Shown here: piece after piece, positions 38,288 to 50,849 of the stretch
Layout: every line of letters begins with the position of its first letter
How positions within the stretch are numbered: position 1 is the first letter of the stretch
Assembly (NCBI GenBank): GCA_016808115.1
Contig: JAEQBH010000884.1
Span: 186,001 to 250,000 of the forward strand
Reading direction: 5' to 3'
Length of the DNA: 64,000 nucleotides
Origin: Tetrastigma voinierianum
Lineage: Eukaryota > Streptophyta > Magnoliopsida > Vitales > Vitaceae
The notes under the pieces: model-generated
Told to the model about the DNA's origin: nothing
Databases searched by the model: none
Seen by the model: only the letters and a program-made list of their open reading frames with translations
Position numbers and translations under genes: made by a program

Positions 38288-38937
38288 TCACCGACATATC
38301 CATCGACGTCGTCATCATGTAAGGCATGAGCGACTGGAGGTGCTGGATATGCTGATGGTCGCCAAAAATCAAGTCGCCCCACGTAAAGTCTCTCCCAAGA
38401 CCGTAGCTGAATACAAAAATAAACAAAAAGTAAGCAAACTAATGAAGTGTTGTGTATATGAATGTGTATGTAATAAAATAAAGTTCTGGATACCTGTAAC
38501 GGTGTAATACAACTGCTAATACCTCGTCTACGATCCAAGCTAACTAGGTATAACTCTTGATATGTATGTGCTAGTACTGCACAACCCCAACTATAAGCCG
38601 CAGTCTGCGTCAAATCTTGTAGCAGTGGGAAAAAGCACAAATGCACATGCACTCCCTTCTTGTCCGCAAACAAAAAGGATCCCATCGTCGCTTAAGATGA
38701 AACCACGCGCAGACACCCACTCTAAAGTGACCCTTACTTGCGCCATGTCGGGTGGATAACTGGTCACATAACCACCATATGGAGATAGAGGATCCTTTAA
38801 GAGCATTAGCGGGTGGGGTGACACCGAGCAACTCCCTACACAACTTCGCCACATCGAACACACATGTTGTGATGCCTCTAACCAGAACACAGTGCACCTT
38901 CCATTGATGTGGAGGGCCCACTCTATTAGGTGAGGGT
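38288..38937 (-). pseudogene. Plant-mobile-domain (MAIN-like) fragment, copy A
   Basis: On the minus strand, broken frames give FDVAKLCRELLGVTPPANALKGSSISIWW-LCDQLST, then FLFADKKGVHVHLCFFPLLQDL and YSWGCAVLAHTYQELYLVSLDR. This order is that of the plant mobile domain, found both in MAIN-like cellular proteins and in MULE transposons. Frameshifts separate the pieces and the N-terminal part is absent. It lies between two LTR sequences and is a near-duplicate of 41289-41914. Confidence 0.7.
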
Positions 38938-41288
38938 TGTCACAATGCTGAGAACTTCAAACCTAATTAACTTATATAATCCTGACAATAATTTTCTAAT
39001 CAATATTATAATTTTCTGAAAATCTCATAATTATCAGAATTATACAAGTTTAAGCTCATATTCTTACAAAATATTGCAAAGCCCCACTATAGGGTTTATA
39101 TAAAATTATTATTTACATGTCATACAAAATATGATATGTACAATAGTTCACCAAAATTCAAGATCTACCCTGATAAGTCTTACTGGTGTGTTGGCCCTGG
39201 CGTATGGCGTATGTGAAATTTCTTTAGCGGTTGCTTTAGCTCCAAAACCTACACGGACAAAACACTTCGCAAGTGCTTATAAATTATGGGGACTATATAA
39301 TGTGACTAATTACCAATAATGATCATCATAAACCTCGCTCATATATATGGACATATATTTCACAACATCATTCATTTGTCATGGCATAACAAATAAGTAT
39401 AACAATACAAAGCTATAATAATTTAGTATATTAATTATTTTCATGCTCTTGTTGTTCATTATTCATAACACCTATATCTCAGTAGCATTTGCATGCACTT
39501 GTTACTCATTGTTTATATATATAGGCAGTATAAGAGAGTATATGAGTTATATATATATATATAGGTATATATAGTATATATATACGCCTTCTATGTCCGT
39601 ATCTTCCAATTAAAATGGATAACAGAAATGTAACAATAAGCACTGTGAGGTACACATCACTGCACAAGATAGTGATACCGTATAGATGATCAACGGCCCA
39701 AGTAATGACCTAAATGAGGACTACATAATGGTAAGTTGCAGCATTAGAGATACCTATAGGCATGCCTATCTATTCACTTACCCTATTACGCATATCTTCC
39801 GCGTTATTTATGTTCGTATTAGTCATACTAGTATTCTTAACATAAATTCCATTCCTAAAATCAATTATTATGATCATGTAGTAATCATACATATAGTGGA
39901 AATCAGGTCACATATGTGATCATGAAATATTCATTGACATATAACATTTATAAGCATCAGGTTCTTTCACATATTTATCATGATCATTTTAATAGACTTG
40001 CACTGATTCATGTAACATTAATGTATTAATTCACATTAGGCATCATCTTAGAAGGTTAGGCAACTGCCTACATTATAAACCAATTATGCCTGAAAATACA
40101 AGGCAACTCCTAAGTCCATTTTCAACAATAAGTTTAACCCTGTAAACGAGATTGTTTTTAAACAAAGGGATCTTCTAATCAAATATTCCCCTATGTCTTA
40201 AGTTTCCTATAGCTCACAAATTAGGTCGTTTGGACTTTTAAATTGGGAGATATGGTCCTAACATCCGAACTATTCCAAGAGAGGTTTCAGGGACAGAATT
40301 GTTCCCTTACTTTGACGAATTTATGGTAACAATGGGGAATAAATTTGGCTATACTTATTTCATGAAAGTTGTTCTCACAGATGTCTAGTTTGTACAGAAA
40401 TTTGAATCACACTATTTGAGTCAACAAAACTCAAGTTATGATTCAAATAACTAGAATTACTCCTGTTCAGGGGACAAAACCAATAGCCTGACTTCAAACT
40501 GAATTTCAAGGGTCTTAGGACAGGAATTCGATCTAGGTCTCTTCTAGAAAAAGGTAGCCATGGGTCTTAAATTTCTTTACAAATAGGAATTATTTAGTTT
40601 GGAGGTCGTTAGGCTAAGTTATGGCCAAAACAAGAATATAGGGTATGGGGAAAAGTTGACAGAATCTACCCTTAAGACCCTACTTACCTTTTTCACACAA
40701 ATTGTTCCTCATTAGAGGTCACAACCAAAACAACAACACAACCAAATCAAAATATACACACAAACAAGGTTGGGGGATCCTGCATCTTGTGATCTACTTG
40801 CCAAAACGTCAAGCCCTACCCTTATCCTCTTCTTTCTTCTCCTCTTCTTACTTCTCCTTGAGATCTTCTTCAAGAATTTCATAAATCAAAACCCTTAGAT
40901 TAATCTTTGAGAGGAGAAAGATGGCTGAAATGGAGAGCCCTAACCAATTCTCCTTCTCTCCAAAAATCGTTTTTCTCGGCTGAAAAAGAAAAAAAAAATT
41001 GAGCCAAAAGATTTCTCTCCCCTCACTCTTCTACTATCTTCTCAACTTTTCTAGAAGAGGGTATGTGACACCATCCCCTTGCTCACAATTTTCTTTTATT
41101 ATCATTAAGCCCCTTTAGCTTTTTCCATTATGCAAGAAACCTTCCTAGGTAATTCAATTTTTTTTTTTTTTTTATATTTGTCATGCTCTTTCTCAAATCA
41201 TATTTTAGCCTAACAATTTCTCAACTTTATACCCTTTAGGTCCTTGCTTATCAATTTATATCCTTATACTCTTAATTATTTTAACCTC
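38938..41288 (-). mobile_element. LTR copy A, truncated
   Basis: Near-copy of 41915-44271. The minus-strand 3' end (GTGACA) is at 38938; the 5' end is missing and the sequence stops at AACCTCC near 41288, where PMD copy B begins. It contains a purine/pyrimidine-rich patch and a short (TA)n run at about 39545-39585. No coding region. Confidence 0.7.
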
Positions 41289-41914
41289 CCATCGACGACA
41301 TCGACGTCGTCATCATGTAAGGCATGAGCGACTGGAGGTGTTGGATATGCTGATGGTTGGCCCAAATTGGGTCACGCCACGTCAAGTCTCTCCCAAGACC
41401 ATAGCTGAATACAAAAAGTAAGCAAACTAATGATGTGTTGTGTATATGAATGTGTATGTAATAAAATAAAGTTATGGATACCTGTAACAGTGTAACACAA
41501 CTGCTAATACAACGTCTATGATCCAAGCTGGCTCGGATTAACTCTCGATATGTATGTGCTAGTACGCACTACTCCCAAACTATGTCATCAGCCATGGGCC
41601 AAATCTTATAAAGAAGTTGAGAGAAAGAAACGTATGCACATGCACTCCCCTTCGCCCGCAAAAAAAGGATCCCATCACTAAGATGAAACCACGCCGCACT
41701 CGGGCCTAAAGTGACCTCATCCAAATGGGTGGACAACTGGTCACATAACCACCGTATGGAGATAGAGGATCCTCTAAGAGCATCAGCGGGTGAGGTGACA
41801 CTGAGTAGCTCCCCACACAACTTCACCACATCGAACACTTATGTTGTGACGCCTCCAACCAGAAAACAATGCACCTTCCACCGATGTAGAGGGCCCACTT
41901 TGTCAAGTGAGGGT
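41289..41914 (-). pseudogene. Plant-mobile-domain fragment, copy B
   Basis: Minus frames give FDVVKLCGELLSVTSPADAL, then RGSSISIRWLCDQLST and broken downstream pieces that match copy A. It is a frameshifted remnant and probably the middle of the same PMD whose N-terminal part is at 44262-44522, from which it is separated by LTR copy B. Confidence 0.7.
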
Positions 41915-44271
41915 TGTCACAATGCTGAGAACTTCAAACTTGATTAACTTATATAATCCTGACAATAATTTTCTAATCCATATTATAATTTTATGAAAAT
42001 CTCAAACTTATCACAATTATAAAAGTTTAAGCTCATATTCTTACAAAATATTGCAAAGCCCCACTATAGGGTTTATGTGAAATTATTATTTACATGTCAT
42101 ACAAAGTATGATATGTACAATATTTCTCCAAAATTCAAGATCTACCCTAATAAGTCCTATTGGTGTGTTAGCCCTGGCGTTTGTGAAATGTATTTAGCGG
42201 TTACTTTAGCTCCAAAACCTACAAGGACAAAACACTCATGCTAAATTTATAGCTTAGTGGGGACCATATAACATGGACGACCACTAATAATGATCTTCAT
42301 AAACTTCGCTCATATATATGGACATATATTTCACAACATCATTCATTTGTCATGGTATAACAATACAAAGCCATAATAATTCAGTATATTAATTCTTTTC
42401 ATGCTCTTGTTGTTCATTATTCATAACACCTATATCTCAGTAGCATTTGCATGCACTTGTTACTCATTGTTTATATATATATATATATATGCCTGCATCT
42501 TCCAGTGGAAATGGATAACGGGAAACAGAACAATAAGTATCGGTAGGTACATCATTGTACAAGACAATGATAACAAAGTAGAGTATGACCCAAACGGGGC
42601 CCAAGTAATGACCCAAACAGGGCCAATAGAACGATAAGTTGTAGCATCAGATCCCTATAGGCATGTCTATCTATCCACTACCCGGACATAAGTAGGCATT
42701 CAATTATTTATGTTTCTAGATTAATCATACTAGTATTCTTAACATAAATTCCATTCCTAAAATCAATTATTATGATCGTGCAGTAATCATACATACAGTG
42801 GAAATCAGGTCACATATGTGATCATGAAATATTCATTGACATATAACATTTATACACAGCAGGTTCTTTCACATATTTTTCATGATCGTTTTAATGGACT
42901 TGCACTAATTAATGTAACATTAATACATTAATTCACATCAGGAATCATCTAAGAATAGTTAGCAACTATCTACATTATAAACCAATTCTGCCTTAACAGT
43001 ATGAGGCAACTCCAAGTCCATTTTCAAAAATAATTTTAACCCTGTAAACGAGATTGTTTTTAGACAAAGTGATATTCTAATCAAATATCCCCCTATGTCT
43101 TAAGTTTCCTATAGCTCACAAATTAGGTCGTTTGGACTTTTAAATTGGGAGATATGGTCCTAACATCAGGACTGTTCTAAGAGAGGTTTCAGGGACAAAA
43201 TTGTTTCCTTACTTTGAAAATTTAAGGTAACAATGGGGAATAAATTTAGCTATACTTCCTTCATGAAAGTTGTTCTCCCATATGTCTAGTTTGTACAGAA
43301 ATTTGAATCACACTATTTGAATCAACAAAACTCAAGTTATGATTCAAACAACAAGAATTACTCCCGTGCAGGGGACAGAACCGATAGCCTGACTTCAAAC
43401 TCAATTTAAGGGGTCTTAGGACATGAATTCGATCAAGGTCTATTCTAGACAAATGTAGTCATGGGTCTTAAATTTCTTTACAAATGGGAAACATTCAGTT
43501 TGGAGGTCGGTGGGCCAAGTTATGCCAAAACAAGAACATAGGGTCCAAGGAAAATTTGATAGAATCTCCCCTTAAAACCTTACTTACATTTTTCACACAA
43601 ATTGTTCCTCATTAGAGGTCACAACCAAAACAACAACACAACCAAATCAAAATATACACACAAACAAGGTTAGGATCCCAAACCTTAGAGCTACTTGCCA
43701 AAACGTCGAGCCCTACCCTTGTCCTCTTATTTCTTCTCCTCTTCTTACTTCTCCTTGAGATCTTCTTCAAGAATTTCAGAAATCAAAACCTTAGATTAAG
43801 CTTTGAGAGGAGAAAGATGGTTGAAATTGAGAGCCCTAACCAGTTCTCCTTCTCTCCAAAAACCGTTCTTCTCGACTGAAATTTTTTTTTTTTTTGAGCC
43901 AAAAGATTTCTCTCCCCTCACTCTTCTATTGTCTTCTCAATTTTCTTAGAAAGTATACTATCCCTATTCTGGGATAGTTTATCATTAAGCCCCTCTAGCT
44001 TTTTCCATTTTGCAAGAAACCCTCCTAAGTAATTCAAGTTTTTATTTATTTGTCATGCTCTTTCTCAAATCATATTTTAGCCTAACAACTTCTCAACTTT
44101 ATACCCTTTAGGTCCTTGCTTATCAATTTACCAAAATACCCCTTGACTTCTAGATTAATTCCGATTATATCCTTCTACTCTTAATTATTTTAACCTCCCA
44201 AAACATATTTTTAACCTTCATTATCCTCTAAACATGACATAAACTACTATGACATAATTTAGGGCGTTACA
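41915..44271 (-). mobile_element. LTR copy B, full-length, inserted in the PMD gene
   Basis: Read on the minus strand it starts TGTAACGCCCTAAATTATG at 44271 and ends CATTGTGACA at 41915 (about 2357 bp). PMD coding sequence lies on both sides (44272-44522 upstream, 41914-41289 downstream), so it entered the PMD gene. I found no clean target duplication. Confidence 0.7.
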
Positions 44272-44522
44272 CATGTCCCGGTGACTGCTAGTCTGTGGAT
44301 ACAAAGCCTAAGGATGATAGCAACATTTTGTAACGTGATTGTCATCTCTTCGACGGGTACATGAAACGTGTGTGTCTCAAGCCGCCATCTTTCGACGAGA
44401 TAAGTGATAAGTGGCCAATCGATCATGATGTGGCCCAAGCGGTATATACTATAGAATTCCGAACGGATCACGTATGGATAAATACTTAGATCCATTCTCC
44501 ACATACTGATGAAGGCTTCCAT
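44262..44522 (-). pseudogene. N-terminal part of a plant mobile domain (MULE-associated)
   Basis: The minus frame gives EFYSIYRLGHIMIDWPLITY and LVERWRLETHTFHVPVEEMT, then ITLQNVAIILRL. This is the conserved opening of the plant mobile domain (YRLGHI...D..LI..LVERWR.ETHTFH.P.GE.TITLQDV). It stops where LTR copy B begins (44271). It lies downstream of the MULE transposase on the same strand, the arrangement known for transposase-plus-PMD MULEs. Confidence 0.75.
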
Positions 44523-45205
44523 CTACTGGCGCTGGTGCAGTATTTCCTGGAACTACAAGTAACGAAGAAACAAATTTTATAATTGATTATATATGAATTA
44601 CATGTTACAATATGTAATAGTATTTGATATTTACTAAAATACATACATACTCAGATCTACTGGTGTGACTTTATGTCTGTCCCGCACAATAAGACAGACA
44701 TGGATATGAAGGACTCGTGATCATGAAGCTACTTAAACGCCATATTTGTAACAAATAACATGATCTTGGTAAAATTATTAACAAAAAACATTGAGATACT
44801 AGTATCATAGTCATGAATGAAATTACTAATTATTAAGGCAATGAACAAAAAAACCACGTACAACAATGATGTATCATTTACTTAAATGAGGTACACAAGT
44901 CTTTATAATCTAAGAAATACACATTCGTACACAAGTCTTATACAAAGCAACTACAAACATGATAGGCAAATTGCCTTACCAAAAAAAAAAAAAAATTTTG
45001 AGTTACTTCACATCTTTCATTGAACTTGATTTTTATTCTTACAAGACCACCGATTGTGAGCCGGTTGTTTTCACAACCCACATTTGATAGTAGTTTTCCC
45101 CTCCCTAACGTCCATTTCATTATGCAAACGGGTTGATTTAGGATGTTCATTAACTATGCGTTTCATTGACTTAAGAGGTATAATTGTAGGACCATCATAA
45201 ATAGG
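44523..45205 (-). other. Spacer between transposase and PMD parts
   Basis: AT-rich. Short minus frames (for example 44938-45150) are uninformative. It is probably an intron or decayed linker of the same MULE. No separate feature was seen. Confidence 0.35.
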
Positions 45206-46400
45206 TCACTTATCTTCATTAAATATGAGATGAAACAAGCTTGCCCAAGTATCATAGTACGATTGCGTAGTGTAGTTGCCTTGAACAAATAATAAAAAAT
45301 CAACACATCGATGATGACATGCTGCTATGATATGGCTACATGGAAATCCATATATTAGTGTCTTACCACAAGTGCGTTTCTGGTCATGTAAGTTGAGGCA
45401 TTGTGTTCCACCACTCCTTGACTTGACATGAAATCGTCCCTGGATGTGATCGTAGAGAACAATTTCCATTGATCCAGCATTAACCACACCGCCCACCTGG
45501 AGCAAACATGGGCGCGAGTGTACCGCTATCGTATATGTCAACTGCTAGCACCTTGTTCCTTCTCAGAACAGCAACTATTATTGGGCGCGCAAAAGGTCAA
45601 CCTAACTTAATGCGTTGATTGGTAAATTACGAGCCCTTAAGAACATCAAGTTAAATACTCTAAATATGTTGGTTATTATCCCATATTTTTATCTCCATAC
45701 GTGAAAAAGCCTATAATCAAATAGATCATCTCGCAACCAAGTGTTAAAGCTAGAATTACCACGTATTTATAGTTATAGCGCTTCTGTTGAATTCATTGGG
45801 AAAGGTCATAAAGCTACTTCGCCAGTAAGATACCAAATTCTTAAAGAGTTTATCTTTGAAGTGGGTCATAAAACTACTTACAAGATGACGCATGCAAATT
45901 CTATGATAGGCAGATGATGTAGCCCAACCAAGATGAGGATTGCTCATTGTTGCCATAATATTTGGATGTCTGTCAGATATAACACAAATCCTCGTCCGTT
46001 GAGTTACTCTGTTTATGATACATGCCAAGAATCATCCCCAACTATCAATATTCTTGCCTTCTGTAATAGCAAATGTCAATGGAAACAACTGATTATTTCT
46101 ATTACACCCCATAGCAATTAATAACGTGCCTTTATACTTCCCATACAAATGTGTACCATTAATACTCAATACAAGACGACAATGCTCGAACCCTTCAATA
46201 GACGACTTGAATGATCTATTAACACGTTGAAATATCTCAGTGTTAGACATATTATTATGAAATGTTTTCCAAATTACAACACATCCAGGATTTGCTTGCT
46301 CTAAGGCCAAGAACAAATGTGACATTTTATATACTATTTGAGAAAAGTCACTAAATAAAAACAAGTTTCCACAGACTTTATGCTCATTGTAATATATCAC
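45206..46400 (-). pseudogene. Mutator-like (MuDR) transposase, broken
   Basis: Minus-strand pieces in order: 46400-46032 with FKSSIEGFEHCRLVLSINGT and HLYGKYKGTLLIAMG; directly after an in-frame TGA (46031-46029, probably from TGG) the frame continues at 46028-45756 with NRVTQRTRICVISDRHPNIM, WATSSAYHRICMRHL and FKDKLFKNL; then 45541-45206 with a SWIM-type zinc finger (TCGKTLIYGFPCSHIIAACH). The family catalytic motif DGTHLYG reads NGTHLYG, so the first catalytic Asp is lost; the Asp of SDRHP remains. The first Cys of the zinc finger also seems lost. A frame break separates the last two parts. Such a transposase would move MULE elements by cut and paste; this copy should be inactive. The N-terminal MuDR region is not seen. 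Confidence 0.8.
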
Positions 46401-47829
46401 AGAATAGTGAAAACAAGCATACCTCCATGATTATATATAAATATAGTAGGTCCTAATAAATTAAATAATATGAGAGGTCATTATCTTTATCATTTAAACT
46501 ACATTCATGGATGCTAAAGTCAATATGGTAAATATTCTTTATAATTAACAAAATCGAAAAAGGCAAACTTGTAGAAAATCCAAAAAACAATTACGTATTT
46601 AATATTTTATAATCGTAAAAATAATTATTTTACATTTTTATAAATATAAATATTTACATATGTTTATTCAAGCATTTTTGGTAGAATCACTATCGTTTAC
46701 CCAATAGCGAAGTTATGATTAAAAGTCATGGGGGTAAAGTTTAAGAAAAAAAGTTTTACAAAAACTTTAATTCAATTACTTAGTAGTTGCATGTTTTAGA
46801 GGGCATAATATAGAACTTTGGTTTGAATCTTTTTGGATGCAATAGGAAAATATTTTTCAAAAAAATTACCAAGGGGAAGGGGGGCTTTTACTGGCTTTGT
46901 CGGTTCTTCATCCATCCCCTTTTACCACTTGAGCAAGCAAGGGCACTAAAAATCATATTGTTTGTATTTTGATTATATTATAAAATAAGTAGCAAATCAA
47001 TAAATAAATAAAATCCAAATCTTAAAAAATTAGTTGCTAGCAATAAAAAGTTCAAGAAACAAATAATATTTTAACATGATACAAAAAATAAATAAAGAGT
47101 TTGACTATATGAAAGTTCACACGGGGTAATAATTAAGAAAAATGCATTGAATTAATGAGGAAGCTAGTTGAAGATTTTAAATGGGTGGAAAGGGTTGCAA
47201 GTTGCAAAACTAAATGCAGCTATGAGACTAAAAGTTCAAGCCTAGTTTCAATATATATTTAAGAAAAATAAATAAAAAAGATGGGTGATTTTAGATGGGC
47301 GATTTTAGGAGTTTTGACCCAAAATAATACTTTTTTTAATTACAAAAATAATACTTTTAATTACAAAAATATCAATCAAATACATATTTGAAAAAAAAAA
47401 TACCCAAATTAATACATAAAACTATACTTAATACCCATGAAATATGAAATTGCAAATGCTTAAAACCAAAACAATTAATACCCAACAATAAAATCAAGAA
47501 GCACACAACATAAAATCTTTAATTTAGGCTTATTTTCTACTCACATAAACCTGAGATCGAAGATCCACAGGAGACAAAATTGAGGCAATAATAGATAACT
47601 GTGAAATTTTGAAAAACAAGTGATCTCAAATACATTTACCAATAGTGGCCTATTGGTGGATTGAATCCTGGTGGTCTGCTTATCACTCCCACAACTCCTC
47701 CTATGATATCAGGATGTTTCCCAATCTTAATTCATATCACATACTAAAATCAAAGAGTTCTCGTACAAGGAAATGCTCACCCAGATATATCATGTCCAAT
47801 ATTAATTACATGATATAACAGGGTGATAA
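46401..47829. other. AT-rich DNA between MULE and chromovirus
   Basis: No gene recognised. A patch at about 47310-47345 (GAGTTTTGACCCAAAATAATACTTTTTTTAA region) resembles the start of repeat R1 and could be the outer end of the MULE. At about 47715-47630 the minus strand has a 30-codon Gly/Pro-rich frame (KHPDIIGGVVGVISRPPGFN...) that is not supported as a gene. Confidence 0.35.
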
Positions 47830-48433
47830 AAAATGCCTTCTTTGGGCCCATACCACACATCTCATCACATCATATATCAATATATATCATGTTTCCAAGA
47901 GTTAAATGTTTATTTTATATAACATATATTAAAATACTAATTCTAATACATGTAAACATCGAAGAACCCCAAAGCCACACTTTTCTTCTAAATTTCTACT
48001 CAGACGAGCCGTCTCCCTCGCACTCCATGTACCTCAAAATATGTTCCCTCGACAGGGTGAGCTAATGCTTAGTAGTGGAATCACCCTAAGTGGCTACTTC
48101 CTCAAATTCTGCGCATATGCAATGCTCCAAATAAACACACACATCTGCAAGAATACATGATCTACTAATGTCTAACTTATCATCTCATCTCGAGTCCCTC
48201 CTCGACCCTCACACTTGCCTAAGCCACGATGAGAAAACTAATTTCAAACAAAGTTATTTGTTTATATTTGCAGTTTACCCTCCGATCTAAGTAGTGGACC
48301 GTCTCCGATGTTATATTTAGTGGACTACCCTCCGATGTAGTATCAATCAAATGACTCGACGATCGACATTTTATATTTACGGCTCCACCCTCCAACAGCT
48401 TCTCTTAAGAACTCACTCCTCATGCACTACCTC

Positions 48434-50849
48434 GTAGTCACCCCGGAATATACCCTTAGCAATAGAATTTGCTTAGTGGGTATATATTAAAAAGTTAAAT
48501 AGGAATTTTCTGGAATAAAACAAGATACCCTAATTAATAATAAAGCCAAGGGTAAATATGTACTTACTACTTGAGGACTTATGCTATAAGAGTAAAAAGA
48601 TGGGATGCCAAAATAGAAATTTAATAAGTTATGGGAATAAAGGCAAATAGAGAAAGATGAAATAGAAATATAAGAGAATAAAGGGCTTAAAATGCAATTA
48701 TGAAAAGAAGTCAAAATGAGTTTGTTTTGGCCAAACATGGCCTTAACAAACATGGGTTTTAAGACCAAATTTGGTCTCCAAAAGAGAGAAAAACGGGAGA
48801 GAAGAGAGAAAGAGAGAAGAGAAGAAGAGGAAGAGGAAGAGGAAGAGAAGAAGAAGAGGAGAAGAAGAGAAATCAAGATCAAAGGTATGGAAACCCACCT
48901 TGATTATGAATTTATGAGATTTGGCATGTATCTGGTTTGTATGATGATTATTTTGCTCAAACTCTTAGGGTTTTGCTAGGTTTCATCTAACTCCAAAATG
49001 ATAGCAATAAAGGTGGGGTAAAACCCCATATGGCACAAGGTCGTGAAATCCTCTTTGAGGATGAACTACATGGTTAATGGAGAGTAATCGAGTTAGGTTT
49101 AGAATAAACCCTAACTAATCCTCATGTTTTTTGTTTGTGTATGGGTTATAACCTATTAGAAGGGTTTTGGAAGAAATCCATGATGGATTTTTGAAGAAAC
49201 ATATATGAAAAATTGAAAGAGAAATTGAGTAGAAAAGAGATTCCAAGGTGAATTTGGAATTGTTTGATGTGTGTGTTTGAAGTATAGAAGTGATCGGGGA
49301 TCAGCATGGAAAATGTGAGAAAACACACATTTTGGGCATTCCTGAGTGACTTTGTACCAAGACAACTTGAACTTGTACCCCCAGACAACTTCAGACTGGG
49401 TCATGGGGCCAAGTTGTACCGGTACAACTTGAGCTTGTACCGGTACAACTTGAGCTTGTACCGGTACAACTTGTTCTGGTTTTCCAGTTTTGACCAGTTT
49501 TAGTATTTTGGCCATAACTTACTCATTTCTTATCTGATTTGGGTGATTTAAGTGGCCAATTAAAATAGACTTCAAGGAGAACAAAACTTAAAGAGAAGGC
49601 ATCGCTGGCCCTGATCCTAAGTGGCCCAAAAAAAATACACTGAAGTGGGACTATGCAAACCAAATTCTGGTTTCAGTGTTGAACATAGAGAAGTCCGGGT
49701 TGTTCTGACGTAACTTGAGTTCCTGTTCGACTGGGTGATTCCAGTTGGAATAGAACCCTTAGCACCTAGCTTCAAAATGATTATAAGGAAATAGGGTCAA
49801 AATATAAAGTTAAGACCGCGGAAAATGAGTAATACAAACTGTCGCTAGAAAAATCGGTAAAATGACTAGTTGGCATGAAAATGCCATAACTTTAGTTTGG
49901 ATGATCCGATTGGATTGACTCCAATTTCTAAATAAAGTAGAATCATAGAGGAATAAGAATACATAGGTTGCATAATGTACAAGTATAGAAAGGTATAGGA
50001 ATATGTCATAAGATATGATAGGTATAAGTCATAAAATATAATAAGATATGATAGAACATGTCATAAGATATGATAGTCTAAAGTACACGAATGATAGGCA
50101 CATATGCATATAAGAGTAAATGATATGAATATAAGCGTGTATGATAGGATTATATGATAGATATACTTAAATGAATAGATAGAATATGTAAAGTACTCAA
50201 ATAGGAATACAGAAAAAGTATAAATAAAGGAGATGCTAAAGACATAGAACATGTAATAGGAAAAAGATTGACATGCAACAGAATATCGTGATGATAAGGA
50301 ATTACGCTATTAAATATAAGCAGATATATATACAATGCATATGTATAAGCTTAGGATAAGCCGCTATTTGTGGTTGTCCATGCTTATGTTCCCACTAAGC
50401 GTAAAGTTTAGCACGTGTTCAATCCGTGTAGGCACCGAAGAGGGAGGCCAGAGGGACTCGAACCTTTCCACACGCCAGCCGAGGTCAACACATCAATGGG
50501 GGGTCCATTGAAGATTGCCAGATAATGTATATAAGTCTATGCTTTTTTGCAAACAATGTAAATGTTGAACACTATTAAATATGTACATATATAAGTAATT
50601 GTATAAGTAATGGACCTCGTATATGCATAAATGGATGACACTAATTCCTATGGGTAGTTCTTTGTATATGCACAAATGATTTTGTTATTACTCGAAACTG
50701 CTTGCGGCACCAATAGCACACAGTACGCCTCGAGAAAGAATGTAGTCAATGAGAGTCCCACTTATATAGATAGTATAGATGGTGACACTACTCCTCTGAC
50801 TTCGGTTCGGATCCGCCAACCGGGTCGGGCCGGGATCGGGGGCGTGACA
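48434..50849 (+). mobile_element. Solo LTR nested in the chromovirus 3' LTR
   Basis: Starts with a degenerate TAGTCACCCCGGAATATACC and ends GGGGGCGTGACA. The flanking sequence on both sides is the chromovirus LTR: CATGCACTACCTC before and ACTCCTATCTCTC after correspond to one continuous stretch near 59105-59130. The flanks ACCTC and ACTCC may be an altered target duplication. It contains a GA-rich tract (48785-48870) and an array of palindromes. No coding region. Confidence 0.75.
49351..49475. repeat. 21-bp array of TTGTACCGGTACAA palindromes in an LTR
   Basis: Three exact palindromes centred at 49420/49421, 49441/49442 and 49462/49463, each exactly 21 bases apart. The first is perfect over 22 bases (49410-49431; half-site CAAGTTGTACC). 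Two decayed units with the same spacing precede them (TTGTAC at 49352 and 49373). Confidence 0.9.

Larger units (their letters stand above)
38300..44200. repeat. Approximately 3-kb tandem duplication of [PMD fragment + LTR]
   Basis: 38300-41288 and 41300-44200 are colinear near-copies. TCGACGTCGTCATCATG starts at 38303 and 41301 (offset 2998), GGGTTGTCACAATGCTGAG at 38934 and 41911 (offset 2977), and the phrase CTTAATTATTTTAACCTCC near 41270 and 44181. The copies differ by many small indels and substitutions, so the event is not recent. The junction is at about 41288, where the LTR copy is cut about 70-90 bases before its terminus. Confidence 0.85.

Noticed and set aside
47630..47715. Short Gly/Pro-rich minus-strand frame resembling a terminal exon
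   Set aside because: A stop lies just upstream, with no acceptor or partner exon; the context is transposon debris.
48716..48979. Frame with Glu/Arg/Lys runs, possible coiled coil
   Set aside because: Translation of the GA-rich tract in the LTR leader; similar tracts occur in the other LTRs.
49156..49515. 119-codon minus frame with repeated VVPVQAQ units
   Set aside because: The protein repeat only reflects the 21-bp palindrome array in DNA; the signal is at the DNA level.
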